DNA from: UBA6136 sp044350805 | GTDB taxonomy: Bacteria > Pseudomonadota > Gammaproteobacteria > Methylococcales > Methylococcaceae | NCBI GenBank assembly: GCA_044350805.1 | Contig: JBILGU010000004.1 | Coordinates: 62,001-126,000 of the forward strand | Reading direction: 5' to 3' | Length of the DNA stretch: 64,000 nucleotides | In this document: piece by piece, positions 26,096 through 33,462 of the stretch | How positions within the stretch are numbered: the first letter of the stretch is position 1 | How the letters are laid out: each line of letters opens with the position of its first letter | Made by a program: the position numbers and the translations under genes | Notes under the pieces: model-generated | The model's input: only the letters and a program-made list of their open reading frames with translations | What the model was told of the DNA's origin: nothing | Database searches by the model: none

Positions 26096-28605
26096 CCACC
26101 TCCTTTCAGCCCCCTTTGAGTGGATACCGCCTTCTGGTCACCCGACCTGAGGGTCAAGGTGATGGATTAGCCAGCCTCCTCCATGAAGCAGGAGCCGAGG
26201 TGATCATGGCACCCCTTCTCGCAATCGAGGCCCCCGAAGCCGGTGCACCGGGTCATGAGCTTCTCAATCAGCTGGGGGCGTGGGACTGGCTCATCTTTGT
26301 GAGTGCGAACGCGGTCCGTTGGGCTCTGACCCAGTCGGCCTGGACCTCCTACCTTGCCCAGGGGACCCGGATTGCTGCCATCGGGGATGCGACCCGGGAT
26401 GCTTTGGAGTCCAACGGAATTCGCGTTGATCTGGTTCCTTCGACCTTTAGCAGTGAGGGGCTTCTGGAAGAACCCGGCTTACAGGCGGTTCAGGGGCAGA
26501 GAATTCTCATCGTGAGAGGTCACGGCGGCCGTGAGCTTCTCCGAGACTCCCTGGCCTCGCGGGGTGCTGAGGTGGCGGTTGCCGAACTCTATCGCCGCGT
26601 TCCGGTTCCCCTGGAGACTTTGGAGTATCAACTCCAATCTATGGGTGCCGGCTCTTTTGATGCCATCATCGTCACCAGCGGGGAAGCTCTGGGCCACCTG
26701 ACAGCCCTCTGGCAGCGTCCCACTTTTTTGGATGTCCCGCGACCTTTGTTGTTGGTGCCAGGGCCCAGGCTGGTTGCGTTGGCCCACGAATGGGGTTGGC
26801 GTCTGGTGCTGGAAGCCGATTCTGCTGGGGATGAGTCCCTGGCGCAGGCCTTGCGTCAATATGCCCATGCCCAGCGAACAGGTCAGACCGCTTTTCATTT
26901 GAGAGAAGCCGTCATCGAAGGGTCCCCCGAGCGACCGTCGGCAGAGCCTTCCGCAGGGTCTGCGCATGAACCGGCGACTCAACCCGAAACCGAAGCCCCG
27001 TTGCCGAACCTCGAGCCCGAACCTCCCGGGCCTGAACCTGATCCGATTGAGGAAATGCCAGTGAGTGAGCCAGAGATTGAAACGGCAGCTGCCACCCCCG
27101 AGGATGCACCGGCGATGGAGTCGCCCGTCCGAGAACCGGCGCCTGAGGCCAAAGCGGGCAAGGGTAAAAAAGACAAGAAGGCAGAACGCGAACCAAAGCC
27201 TCCCAGGTCAGGTGGGTTTGCCTGGATGGGCTACGTCCTCTTGTTTGGCACCCTGGTGCTGGTCGGAGGCGGCTGGTTTGTCCTTCAGGAGTTGCGCTCC
27301 CGGCAGGAAGGGTTGGGTGGACAGATTTCTGACAAGACCCAGCAAGTGCAGGAAGTGACCCACCAACTCACGGCCACGCAAACGGAAATTGCCAGCCTCC
27401 ACGCCCAGATTGCCAGCTTGCAGAGCCAAGCGGCCACGGATGATGCAAAAATCGAACGGCTTTTGGCAGAGCATGGTGAGCAGCTGGACGTCAAGCTGGA
27501 TGCGACGCGCAGCGATCTGGCACAGGCCATTCAGCAAATTCAGAGTCAGCTCAACAAGACCCGGGGCGATCTTTTGGTCACCGATGCGGAGTATCTCTTG
27601 GGGGTTGCAAATCAGAAACTCAACCTGATCGGTGACGTGAAGTCCGTCCTTGCCGCCATGGAGGCTGCGGATCAGCGGCTCCATGAGAGTGGCGATCCTG
27701 CGGTCTTCAAGGTCAGGGAAGTCCTTGCCGGCGAAATGGCCTCCTTGCGAAAAGTCGAAGGCCTTGATGTGGTTGGGATCTCCGCTGATCTCATCGCGCT
27801 TGAAAAGAAGGTGAATCTCTTGCCGACGCATCTCCCCCATGCAGGCACGATCAAGCAGCACGAGGCCCAGAAAGCGGACGAGAAAGCGCATGCCGGACCT
27901 CAGGATCCGGATGCAGATGCCGTCGACCATGCCATTCAAGGGATCAAGGAACTCGTGACCGTCCGTCGGATTGACCGGGGCGTGGATGCGCTTCTGACGC
28001 CCGAACAGGTGCATACCCTTCAGCAGATCCTGATCCTGAAGTTCGAAACGACCCGTGCGGCGCTGCTTCGCAATGATGAACGGCTCTATCGCGACAGCCT
28101 CAATGATGCGACGGGGTGGATAGAAGAACACTTCGACGTCAATCAGGATGCGACCCGTGACACGCTCAAGGACATCGTCAAGTTGCGTGAACAATCCCTG
28201 AATGTGGCCTATCCGGACATCAGCAAGTCCTTGGTCATGCTTCAGAACATCGAAAAACTGCGCCTTGAAGCGGAGGATCAGATCCTCAAGAAGAAGGATT
28301 CCGCCGCAGCACCCCGGGCCGAACCGCCGAAAGCGGCTCCAACCCTGGTTCCCGCTGCCGCGCCTGAAGCGCCCCCCGCCCCAGCCGTCCCTGCAAAGCC
28401 ATCAAAGAATGCCAAGGATAAGGAGCCGCCGGCCAAGCTGAAGCCAGACGCACCCAAGCCGGGTGAGGCACCCAAGAGTCCGGAGTCTTCAGCGACCCCG
28501 GAAGTCAAGCCAAAAGAGGCCCCAAAGCCTGAAACCCCTGCCAGCGAACTGGCCCCGGCGGCGCCCTCGGCCCAGCCGGCTGAGGCTTCGGGAGAACGCC
28601 TGTGA
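26092..28605 (+). CDS. hemD: Fused uroporphyrinogen-III synthase (HemD) and HemX-like membrane protein
   Basis: Residues 1 to about 265 are a HemD domain (GYRLLVTRPEGQGDGLASLL, FVSANAVRWAL, IAAIGDATRDAL, ILIVRGHGGRELL, IIVTSGEAL), which closes hydroxymethylbilane to uroporphyrinogen III. An acidic Pro/Glu linker (about 280-365) leads to one transmembrane helix (about 376-398). A HemX-like periplasmic part follows, with coiled coil at 405-505 and the DAEYLLGVANQKL motif. The last 95 residues are a Pro/Ala/Lys-rich tail. No stop or frameshift separates the halves, so this is a true fusion. Overlaps: ATGA with hemC, GTGA with hemY. HemX function is not established. Confidence 0.9.
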   Translation: MTTSFQPPLSGYRLLVTRPEGQGDGLASLLHEAGAEVIMAPLLAIEAPEAGAPGHELLNQLGAWDWLIFVSANAVRWALTQSAWTSYLAQGTRIAAIGDATRDALESNGIRVDLVPSTFSSEGLLEEPGLQAVQGQRILIVRGHGGRELLRDSLASRGAEVAVAELYRRVPVPLETLEYQLQSMGAGSFDAIIVTSGEALGHLTALWQRPTFLDVPRPLLLVPGPRLVALAHEWGWRLVLEADSAGDESLAQALRQYAHAQRTGQTAFHLREAVIEGSPERPSAEPSAGSAHEPATQPETEAPLPNLEPEPPGPEPDPIEEMPVSEPEIETAAATPEDAPAMESPVREPAPEAKAGKGKKDKKAEREPKPPRSGGFAWMGYVLLFGTLVLVGGGWFVLQELRSRQEGLGGQISDKTQQVQEVTHQLTATQTEIASLHAQIASLQSQAATDDAKIERLLAEHGEQLDVKLDATRSDLAQAIQQIQSQLNKTRGDLLVTDAEYLLGVANQKLNLIGDVKSVLAAMEAADQRLHESGDPAVFKVREVLAGEMASLRKVEGLDVVGISADLIALEKKVNLLPTHLPHAGTIKQHEAQKADEKAHAGPQDPDADAVDHAIQGIKELVTVRRIDRGVDALLTPEQVHTLQQILILKFETTRAALLRNDERLYRDSLNDATGWIEEHFDVNQDATRDTLKDIVKLREQSLNVAYPDISKSLVMLQNIEKLRLEAEDQILKKKDSAAAPRAEPPKAAPTLVPAAAPEAPPAPAVPAKPSKNAKDKEPPAKLKPDAPKPGEAPKSPESSATPEVKPKEAPKPETPASELAPAAPSAQPAEASGERL

Positions 28606-29915
28606 GGCGGCGGATCGTTTTTTCATTGGCGGCCTTCTTTCTGATCCTCGGGATCGTGGTCGGGATCTATCAGCATCTCTCGGCGTCAGGTCAGGCGGGT
28701 TACGTCATCATCGGGTTGGGTGACTGGGTCCTTGAGACCTCGCTGTATGTGATCATGATGTTCGTTGCCGCACTCTTCGTGGGCCTGAATCTCGGGATCT
28801 TCTTCACCTGGCGCGCGGCCCTGCTCCCTGACACCCTCAAACGGCGCAATCTGGCCCAAAGGATGAAGCGCTCAGAGGAGGCGCTGGCTCAAGGCTATAT
28901 CGAAACGATCGAGGGCAAGTGGGAGCGAGCCGAGCGGACTCTGATTCGGCACGCCTCTGACAGCGCCATTCCCCTGATCAATTATCTGGTGGCGGCCCGA
29001 GCCGCGCATATTCGGGGCGCACCGGAGCAACGCGAGGACTACCTTGCGCGGGCGCGCAAGGAAACCAGCCAAGTGGATCTCGCGGTGCACCTTCTCAGGG
29101 CGGACCTTTTGCTGGAAACGCATGAGGATGAGGAGGCCCTCGAGTATCTCAATGAGATCAACAGGACGCACGCCAATCACCCTCTGGTCCTGCGCATGCT
29201 GCGTGAAGGCTATGAGCGGACCCGGGATGAAGAAGCGCTGCATTACCTGATTCCCTCGCTGAGAGAAGCCAAGCTCTATCCGGAATCGGATTTAAGGGCG
29301 TTGGAAGTCAGGATTTATCGAACCTTGCTCGAGAAGCGCGCAGTCACGCGCGATGCTTCCCTGATTCGTGAAGTGTGGCGATGGGTCCCTCAGCATGTCC
29401 AGTTGCAGGATGACGTGGTGTCCGTTTACTGCCGCGCCATGATTGAGGCAGGGGTCGGTATGGAGGTCGAGGAGCCCTTGCGTCTCGCTCTCGGCCGGGA
29501 ATGGACGCCTGAAATGCTGGTGCTCTATGGACGGATCGAGGCCGAGGATCCCCAGAAACAGTTGCAACATGTCCAAGAATGGCTGGGTCCCCACCGGGAA
29601 GATCCGGCCCTGTTTGCCCTCTTGGCTCGCCTTGCCGCCAAGGCAGGCCAAGAAGCGCGTGCAATTGAGTTTGCAAAAACGAGCTTAAACCTCCAGCCCT
29701 TGCCTGAGGCGCTCAAAATCCTCGGCGACGTCCTTTACAGTCGCCGCGATGAGGTCGGCGCCAGCCGTCTTTATCGTCAGGGCTTGAGGCTAGCGCATGG
29801 CGAAACGTTTGAACCCGATGCGGTCGAGCGTGCCCTTGAACTCTTGACGCCGCCCGTGGCGGGAATCCCTGGACCAGAAGGGCATCCGGGCGAGTTCGTT
29901 CAAACGCCCCGATAA
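28602..29915 (+). CDS. hemY: HemY-like inner-membrane TPR protein
   Basis: This is the gammaproteobacterial HemY of the hemCDXY operon (not the Bacillus protoporphyrinogen oxidase of the same name). Two N-terminal transmembrane helices (IVFSLAAFFLILGIVVGIY and SLYVIMMFVAALFVGLNLGIFF) precede a cytoplasmic or periplasmic array of TPR-like helices. That array contains LDRANR-type repeats such as ALEYLNEINRTHANHPLVL. Its precise role in haem synthesis is unclear. GTG 28602 overlaps the fused hemD stop. At 437 residues it is slightly longer than E. coli HemY. Confidence 0.88.
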   Translation: MRRRIVFSLAAFFLILGIVVGIYQHLSASGQAGYVIIGLGDWVLETSLYVIMMFVAALFVGLNLGIFFTWRAALLPDTLKRRNLAQRMKRSEEALAQGYIETIEGKWERAERTLIRHASDSAIPLINYLVAARAAHIRGAPEQREDYLARARKETSQVDLAVHLLRADLLLETHEDEEALEYLNEINRTHANHPLVLRMLREGYERTRDEEALHYLIPSLREAKLYPESDLRALEVRIYRTLLEKRAVTRDASLIREVWRWVPQHVQLQDDVVSVYCRAMIEAGVGMEVEEPLRLALGREWTPEMLVLYGRIEAEDPQKQLQHVQEWLGPHREDPALFALLARLAAKAGQEARAIEFAKTSLNLQPLPEALKILGDVLYSRRDEVGASRLYRQGLRLAHGETFEPDAVERALELLTPPVAGIPGPEGHPGEFVQTPR

Positions 29916-29926
29916 GGGTTCTTCCC

Positions 29927-31120
29927 GTGCCCCAAAGCGTCCTTCGCATCGAGGGTTTGGCGAAGAAATTCAATCGCTCGCCAAGTCGGGCGATCTCCAA
30001 CGCATTTCTGGAGTTTGGGGCCCGTCTTTTGGGGAGAGCTGCGCCTTCAAGGCTCCGAGAGTCGGAGTTCTGGGCGCTGCGCGACGTGTCTTTGGACGCC
30101 AGACCCGGGGAATGCATTGGGGTGATTGGGCCCAATGGCGCCGGAAAAAGCACCCTCCTTCGCATTATTAATGGTGACGTTCGGCCGGATACCGGAAAGG
30201 TCTCTCGTCAAGGCAGTATCACGCCGCTGATTCGTCTGGGGGGTGGCCTTCAATCGATGCTGACGGGTCGGGAAAATATTTATACCAAGTGCCAGGAATT
30301 CGGATTTGAGACCCGAAAAATCGATGCCTTGGTGGAGCCCATTGTTGCCTTTTCCGGGCTGAGGGAGACACTGGATGCGCCGGTTCGTCAGTACTCGGAC
30401 GGCATGTATGCGCGCCTTGAGTTTGCGATCGCGACCGCGGTTCCCATGGATCTTTTGCTGATTGATGAAGTGCTGGCGGTCGGTGACATGGCTTTCCAGA
30501 TGCGCTGTCTTGAGCGTCTGGAGCAGCTCAAGGCCGCAGGGACCACCATCCTTTTCGTCTCTCACTCGGAAATGAATGTGCGGCAGATCGCCGATCGATG
30601 TCTTTTGCTTTTTGAAGGCGAGGCCCTGGGGGTCGGTGAGACCGATGCCATGTTCAGGCGCTACTATGAAGCGACAGGTTTTCTGGATCGAAATCTCAAG
30701 CCAATGGGAATCGCCCCAGAGATGCCGGAGGACTTCGATCCCACAGGGACCTTGGCCAGCATCGTGGTCCTTGCGGGCGAAGACGGGTTAAACAGGATGA
30801 CCAGCGGCGATGCGCTGGCGCTCTCTCTCGTCTGGGGTGGCTTGCCTCAAGATGCCGTTCTCATCCTCCAGTTTTGGAGTCCTTCCGGATTGCTTTTGGC
30901 TTCCGCAGAGGCCACGCCCTGTGGAACGGGCCGATGGCAGTTCGAGATTCCGTGCTTAGGGCTTGCGGCGGGCCGTTACCGGGTGGCAGCGGGGATTTGG
31001 GGGCAGAAGAATTGGCTCGGTTACGCGAGGGAGATCGCCGAGCTGGCCGTCAGCGAAGACGGCCTTGGTAAACCGCAGGGGCTATTTCGCCTCGAGGCGA
31101 AGCTAACCCCTGCAATCTAG
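29927..31120 (+). CDS. Wzt-like ABC transporter ATPase for polysaccharide export
   Basis: An ABC ATPase of the polysaccharide/polyol-phosphate exporter group. Walker A is GPNGAGKSTLL, the signature is the variant QYSDGMYARLEFAIA, Walker B is LLLIDEVLAVGD, and the switch His lies in FVSHSEM. After about residue 265 there is a C-terminal beta-sandwich resembling the Wzt carbohydrate-binding domain, so the protein may read the end of a glycan chain. GTG 29927 has AGGG nine bases upstream and lies 11 bases after hemY. No Wzm-type permease is adjacent. One base separates its stop from that of convergent dsbA. Confidence 0.85.
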   Translation: MPQSVLRIEGLAKKFNRSPSRAISNAFLEFGARLLGRAAPSRLRESEFWALRDVSLDARPGECIGVIGPNGAGKSTLLRIINGDVRPDTGKVSRQGSITPLIRLGGGLQSMLTGRENIYTKCQEFGFETRKIDALVEPIVAFSGLRETLDAPVRQYSDGMYARLEFAIATAVPMDLLLIDEVLAVGDMAFQMRCLERLEQLKAAGTTILFVSHSEMNVRQIADRCLLLFEGEALGVGETDAMFRRYYEATGFLDRNLKPMGIAPEMPEDFDPTGTLASIVVLAGEDGLNRMTSGDALALSLVWGGLPQDAVLILQFWSPSGLLLASAEATPCGTGRWQFEIPCLGLAAGRYRVAAGIWGQKNWLGYAREIAELAVSEDGLGKPQGLFRLEAKLTPAI

Positions 31121-31121
31121 A

Positions 31122-31763
31122 CTATTTTTTCTTGCCTGATTCCTGGGCGATCAGGGCGTTTGTGATCTCGATCATCCGGGAGAACGACTTCGATTTACCC
31201 GGGCTGACGACGTACTTGCCGTTGACCACGACGGATGGGGTTCCGGTGATGCCGTACTTGGCTCCGATGACGGCGGCAATGCGCATCTTGGAATCCACGG
31301 CGAATGATTTATAGGCCTGATGAAAGGCCGCCTCATCGACGCCATGTGCCACGAAGAACTTGGCCTGATCTTCTTCGGTCATGAGCTTTTCCTTCTTGTG
31401 CTGAATCGCATCAAAGAAGTCGGCATGCAGTTTCTCTTCGATCCCCAGGGCCTCAGCGGTGTAAAACGCCTTGGCATGAGCAGCCCACTGCTCATTGAAA
31501 ACGGCCGGCTGGCGAATGAACAGGACGTTTTGGGGCTTGGTCTTGATCCAGGCGTTAAGGTCAGGCTCGAAGTCGAGACAGTGGGGGCAGCCATACCAGA
31601 AAAACTCCATGACCTCGACTTTCTTCGGATCCTGGGTGGGCTGGGGCGGGTTGACCAGATCGTAGTCGGTCCCCGCTTTGAATTCCTCGGCCAGTAGAGG
31701 CCCCTGGAATCCGATAAGGCTCAGTGCAATCAGGGAAAGAAAGCGCGTCAGCATCTGTGTCAT
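31122..31763 (-). CDS. dsbA: Thiol:disulfide interchange protein DsbA
   Basis: DsbA introduces disulfides into periplasmic proteins and is reoxidised by DsbB. A signal peptide (LTRFLSLIALSLIGFQGPLLA) precedes a thioredoxin fold with active site FFWYGCPHCLDFEP; CPHC is the DsbA dithiol. The cis-proline loop appears as GITGTPSVVVNGKYVV. The second ATG of an ATG-ACC-ATG start (31763) is chosen because AAAGGA sits seven bases before it, but only one base before the first. It follows cytochrome c4 on the same strand by 34 bases, a common gammaproteobacterial pairing. Confidence 0.95.
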   Translation of the reverse strand: MTQMLTRFLSLIALSLIGFQGPLLAEEFKAGTDYDLVNPPQPTQDPKKVEVMEFFWYGCPHCLDFEPDLNAWIKTKPQNVLFIRQPAVFNEQWAAHAKAFYTAEALGIEEKLHADFFDAIQHKKEKLMTEEDQAKFFVAHGVDEAAFHQAYKSFAVDSKMRIAAVIGAKYGITGTPSVVVNGKYVVSPGKSKSFSRMIEITNALIAQESGKKK

Positions 31764-31797
31764 GGTCATGTCCTTTGAACGTTCGAAAGAGAGGGAG

Positions 31798-32397
31798 TTA
31801 CTTGAGGGTTGAGGCATAGTCCGAAACCGCTGCGATTTCCTCGTCGCTCATGTGTTTGGCAACCTGGCGCATGACAGCGTTCACATCATTCCCACGTTCG
31901 CCGTTTTTGAAATCGTGCAGGGTTTTTTCAAGATAGGCGGCATATTGCCCATGCAGTGAAGGAAATCCTGCGGAAGGATTGCCCAGGCCCTTGGGCCCGT
32001 GGCAACCGCTGCAAGCGGGAACTGCTGTGGCTGAGTTTCCTGCCTTGTAGAGGTTTTCGCCCGCCTTGTTGGGGGCAGCTTCTTCGGGACTGATCTTCTT
32101 GCTGGCGTAGAAGGCGGCAAGGTCGAGCACATCCTCATCGGTCAGAGGCTCCGCCATGGCGTTCATGGTGGGTTCAACCCGCTTTAGGGAGCGGAAGTCA
32201 TAAAGCTGCTTGATCAGGTAACGGCCATGCTGGCCTGCAAGCTTGGGAAAGATGGGGGCCGCCGCGTTGCCATCGTCGCCGTGACAGCCGGCACACAGGG
32301 CTGCCTTTTCCTCACCGGCCTCGGGATTCCCGGCAGCCAGGGACAGGGAGGCCGAACCCAACAAAGCAATGGTGACGAGGCACTTGATGATGCTCAT
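31798..32397 (-). CDS. Dihaem cytochrome c4
   Basis: This periplasmic electron carrier has two similar haem domains. A signal peptide (LVTIALLGSASLSLAA) is followed by CAGCH (about residue 35) and CSGCH (about residue 130), with the downstream Met ligands in MNAMAEPL and the C-terminal domain. Cytochrome c4 typically donates electrons to terminal oxidases, here possibly cbb3-type (inference). GAGGA seven bases before the ATG supports the start. It is divergent from engB and upstream of dsbA, the conserved arrangement. Confidence 0.94.
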   Translation of the reverse strand: MSIIKCLVTIALLGSASLSLAAGNPEAGEEKAALCAGCHGDDGNAAAPIFPKLAGQHGRYLIKQLYDFRSLKRVEPTMNAMAEPLTDEDVLDLAAFYASKKISPEEAAPNKAGENLYKAGNSATAVPACSGCHGPKGLGNPSAGFPSLHGQYAAYLEKTLHDFKNGERGNDVNAVMRQVAKHMSDEEIAAVSDYASTLK

Positions 32398-32565
32398 TCC
32401 TGATTCCTCAGTATTCTTGTTTGATTGCAGGGGTATCGGCGAGGCTACCGTGAATTGGAGGTAGACTCTATTACCGAGAGGCGGGTCCCCCGCCGAGTCG
32501 CAAAAGTATACAAGATTGTCTCCCGGCTAGAACCCGGGGACTGGTGCCAACTTTCGAGGTCCTTT

Positions 32566-33177
32566 GTGTTGAATCCCCTTTACCATCAGGCCCAGTTTCT
32601 GACCAGCGCCCCACGGGTCGAAAATGCCCCACCCGATGAGGGTGCCGAAGTGGCCTTTGCAGGCCGGTCGAATGCGGGAAAGTCCAGTGCCATCAATACG
32701 TTGACCCAGCAGAGGAATCTGGCTCGGGTCAGTAAGACGCCCGGTCGCACGCAACTGCTTAACTTCTTCGACCTGGATGGCACCCGACGGATTGTCGACC
32801 TTCCAGGCTATGGTTATGCCAAAGTCCCGGAAGCCATCCAAAAGACCTGGGGCGCCATGATCGAGGGCTTTCTCAGCCGACGGAAATCCTTGAAGGGCGT
32901 TTTTCTCATCATGGATATTCGCCATCCGCTCACCGACTTTGACCTTCGGATGATTGATTGGTGCCAGCATTACGGGCTTCCTGTGCATGTGACCTTGACC
33001 AAGGCCGACAAATTAAGTCGGGGTGGGGCGCTGGATACACGTCAGCGGGTCATTAATGCCCTTAACCAGCGGATGGACGCTCCCGTCAGCGTCGCTGTTT
33101 TTTCTTCTCTGAAGCATCAGGGAATTGAAGAAGCGCACCGGGTTCTGGATCAATGGTTTGGGCTGAACCAAGCATAA
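32566..33177 (+). CDS. engB: Ribosome-biogenesis GTPase EngB (YihA/YsxC)
   Basis: EngB is an essential GTPase needed for late 50S assembly. G1 is FAGRSNAGKSSAINTL, the switch I region is RVSKTPGRTQLLNFF, G3 is VDLPGYGYAKV, and G4 is TKADKLS. Family N-terminal homology starts at NPLYHQAQFLTSAP. I therefore choose GTG 32566 (or TTG 32569), with GAGGT 5-8 bases upstream; the open frame reaches 32425 but has no support there. In the 168-base divergent gap, a TATACA at 32507-32512 may be its -10, and a GGCGGG-TCC-CCCGCC stem lies at 32480-32494. Confidence 0.93.
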   Translation: MLNPLYHQAQFLTSAPRVENAPPDEGAEVAFAGRSNAGKSSAINTLTQQRNLARVSKTPGRTQLLNFFDLDGTRRIVDLPGYGYAKVPEAIQKTWGAMIEGFLSRRKSLKGVFLIMDIRHPLTDFDLRMIDWCQHYGLPVHVTLTKADKLSRGGALDTRQRVINALNQRMDAPVSVAVFSSLKHQGIEEAHRVLDQWFGLNQA

Positions 33178-33233
33178 ATCAGCCAATGAATCAGGGAACT
33201 ATCGGGCGATGCGTGATGACGAATGCCATAGAG

Positions 33234-33335
33234 TGATGGCGATGCAAATCGCCATCAAAAGCGGGGATAAAAAACTTTCAACATTTGCATCGTGGGTGCG
33301 TCGTTTGAGGGTTTATGATGATCCCATCGTTTTTT
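33234..33335 (+). promoter_or_regulatory. Candidate structured leader with competing stems and a terminator-like hairpin
   Basis: The gap between engB and the GH94 gene contains a 10-bp perfect stem TGATGGCGAT (33234-33243) with ATCGCCATCA (33248-33257), closed by a GCAA (GNRA-type) loop. A second 10-bp pairing, CGATGCAAAT (33240-33249) with ATTTGCATCG (33283-33292), uses the same bases and so excludes the first. Downstream, ATGATG-ATCC-CATCGT (33315-33330, one G-T pair) runs into six T. It may be an attenuator or regulatory RNA, or just the engB terminator with chance pairings. Confidence 0.4.
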
Positions 33336-33375
33336 GCTCAGCGTGACCCGCTGTTGTGAGATTCAAGTCAAATTT

Positions 33376-33392
33376 CAAACCTTCAAGGTTTG
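33376..33392. promoter_or_regulatory. 17-bp palindrome upstream of GH94 (operator candidate)
   Basis: CAAACCTT-C-AAGGTTTG is a perfect inverted repeat of 8-bp arms about a single central base, 70 bases before the GH94 ATG. Size and symmetry fit a dimeric repressor or activator site. No regulator gene is adjacent. Confidence 0.45.
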
Positions 33393-33462
33393 TTCGGACG
33401 TTCTGCCTCGTTGATTCGTGCTATCGATTAAACAGGGCTTCAAAGGCCCCTGGAGTAAGACC

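Noticed and set aside
32480..32494. GGCGGG-TCC-CCCGCC stem upstream of engB as a terminator
   Set aside because: No T-tract follows, and the genes on either side are divergent, so a terminator is not expected here.
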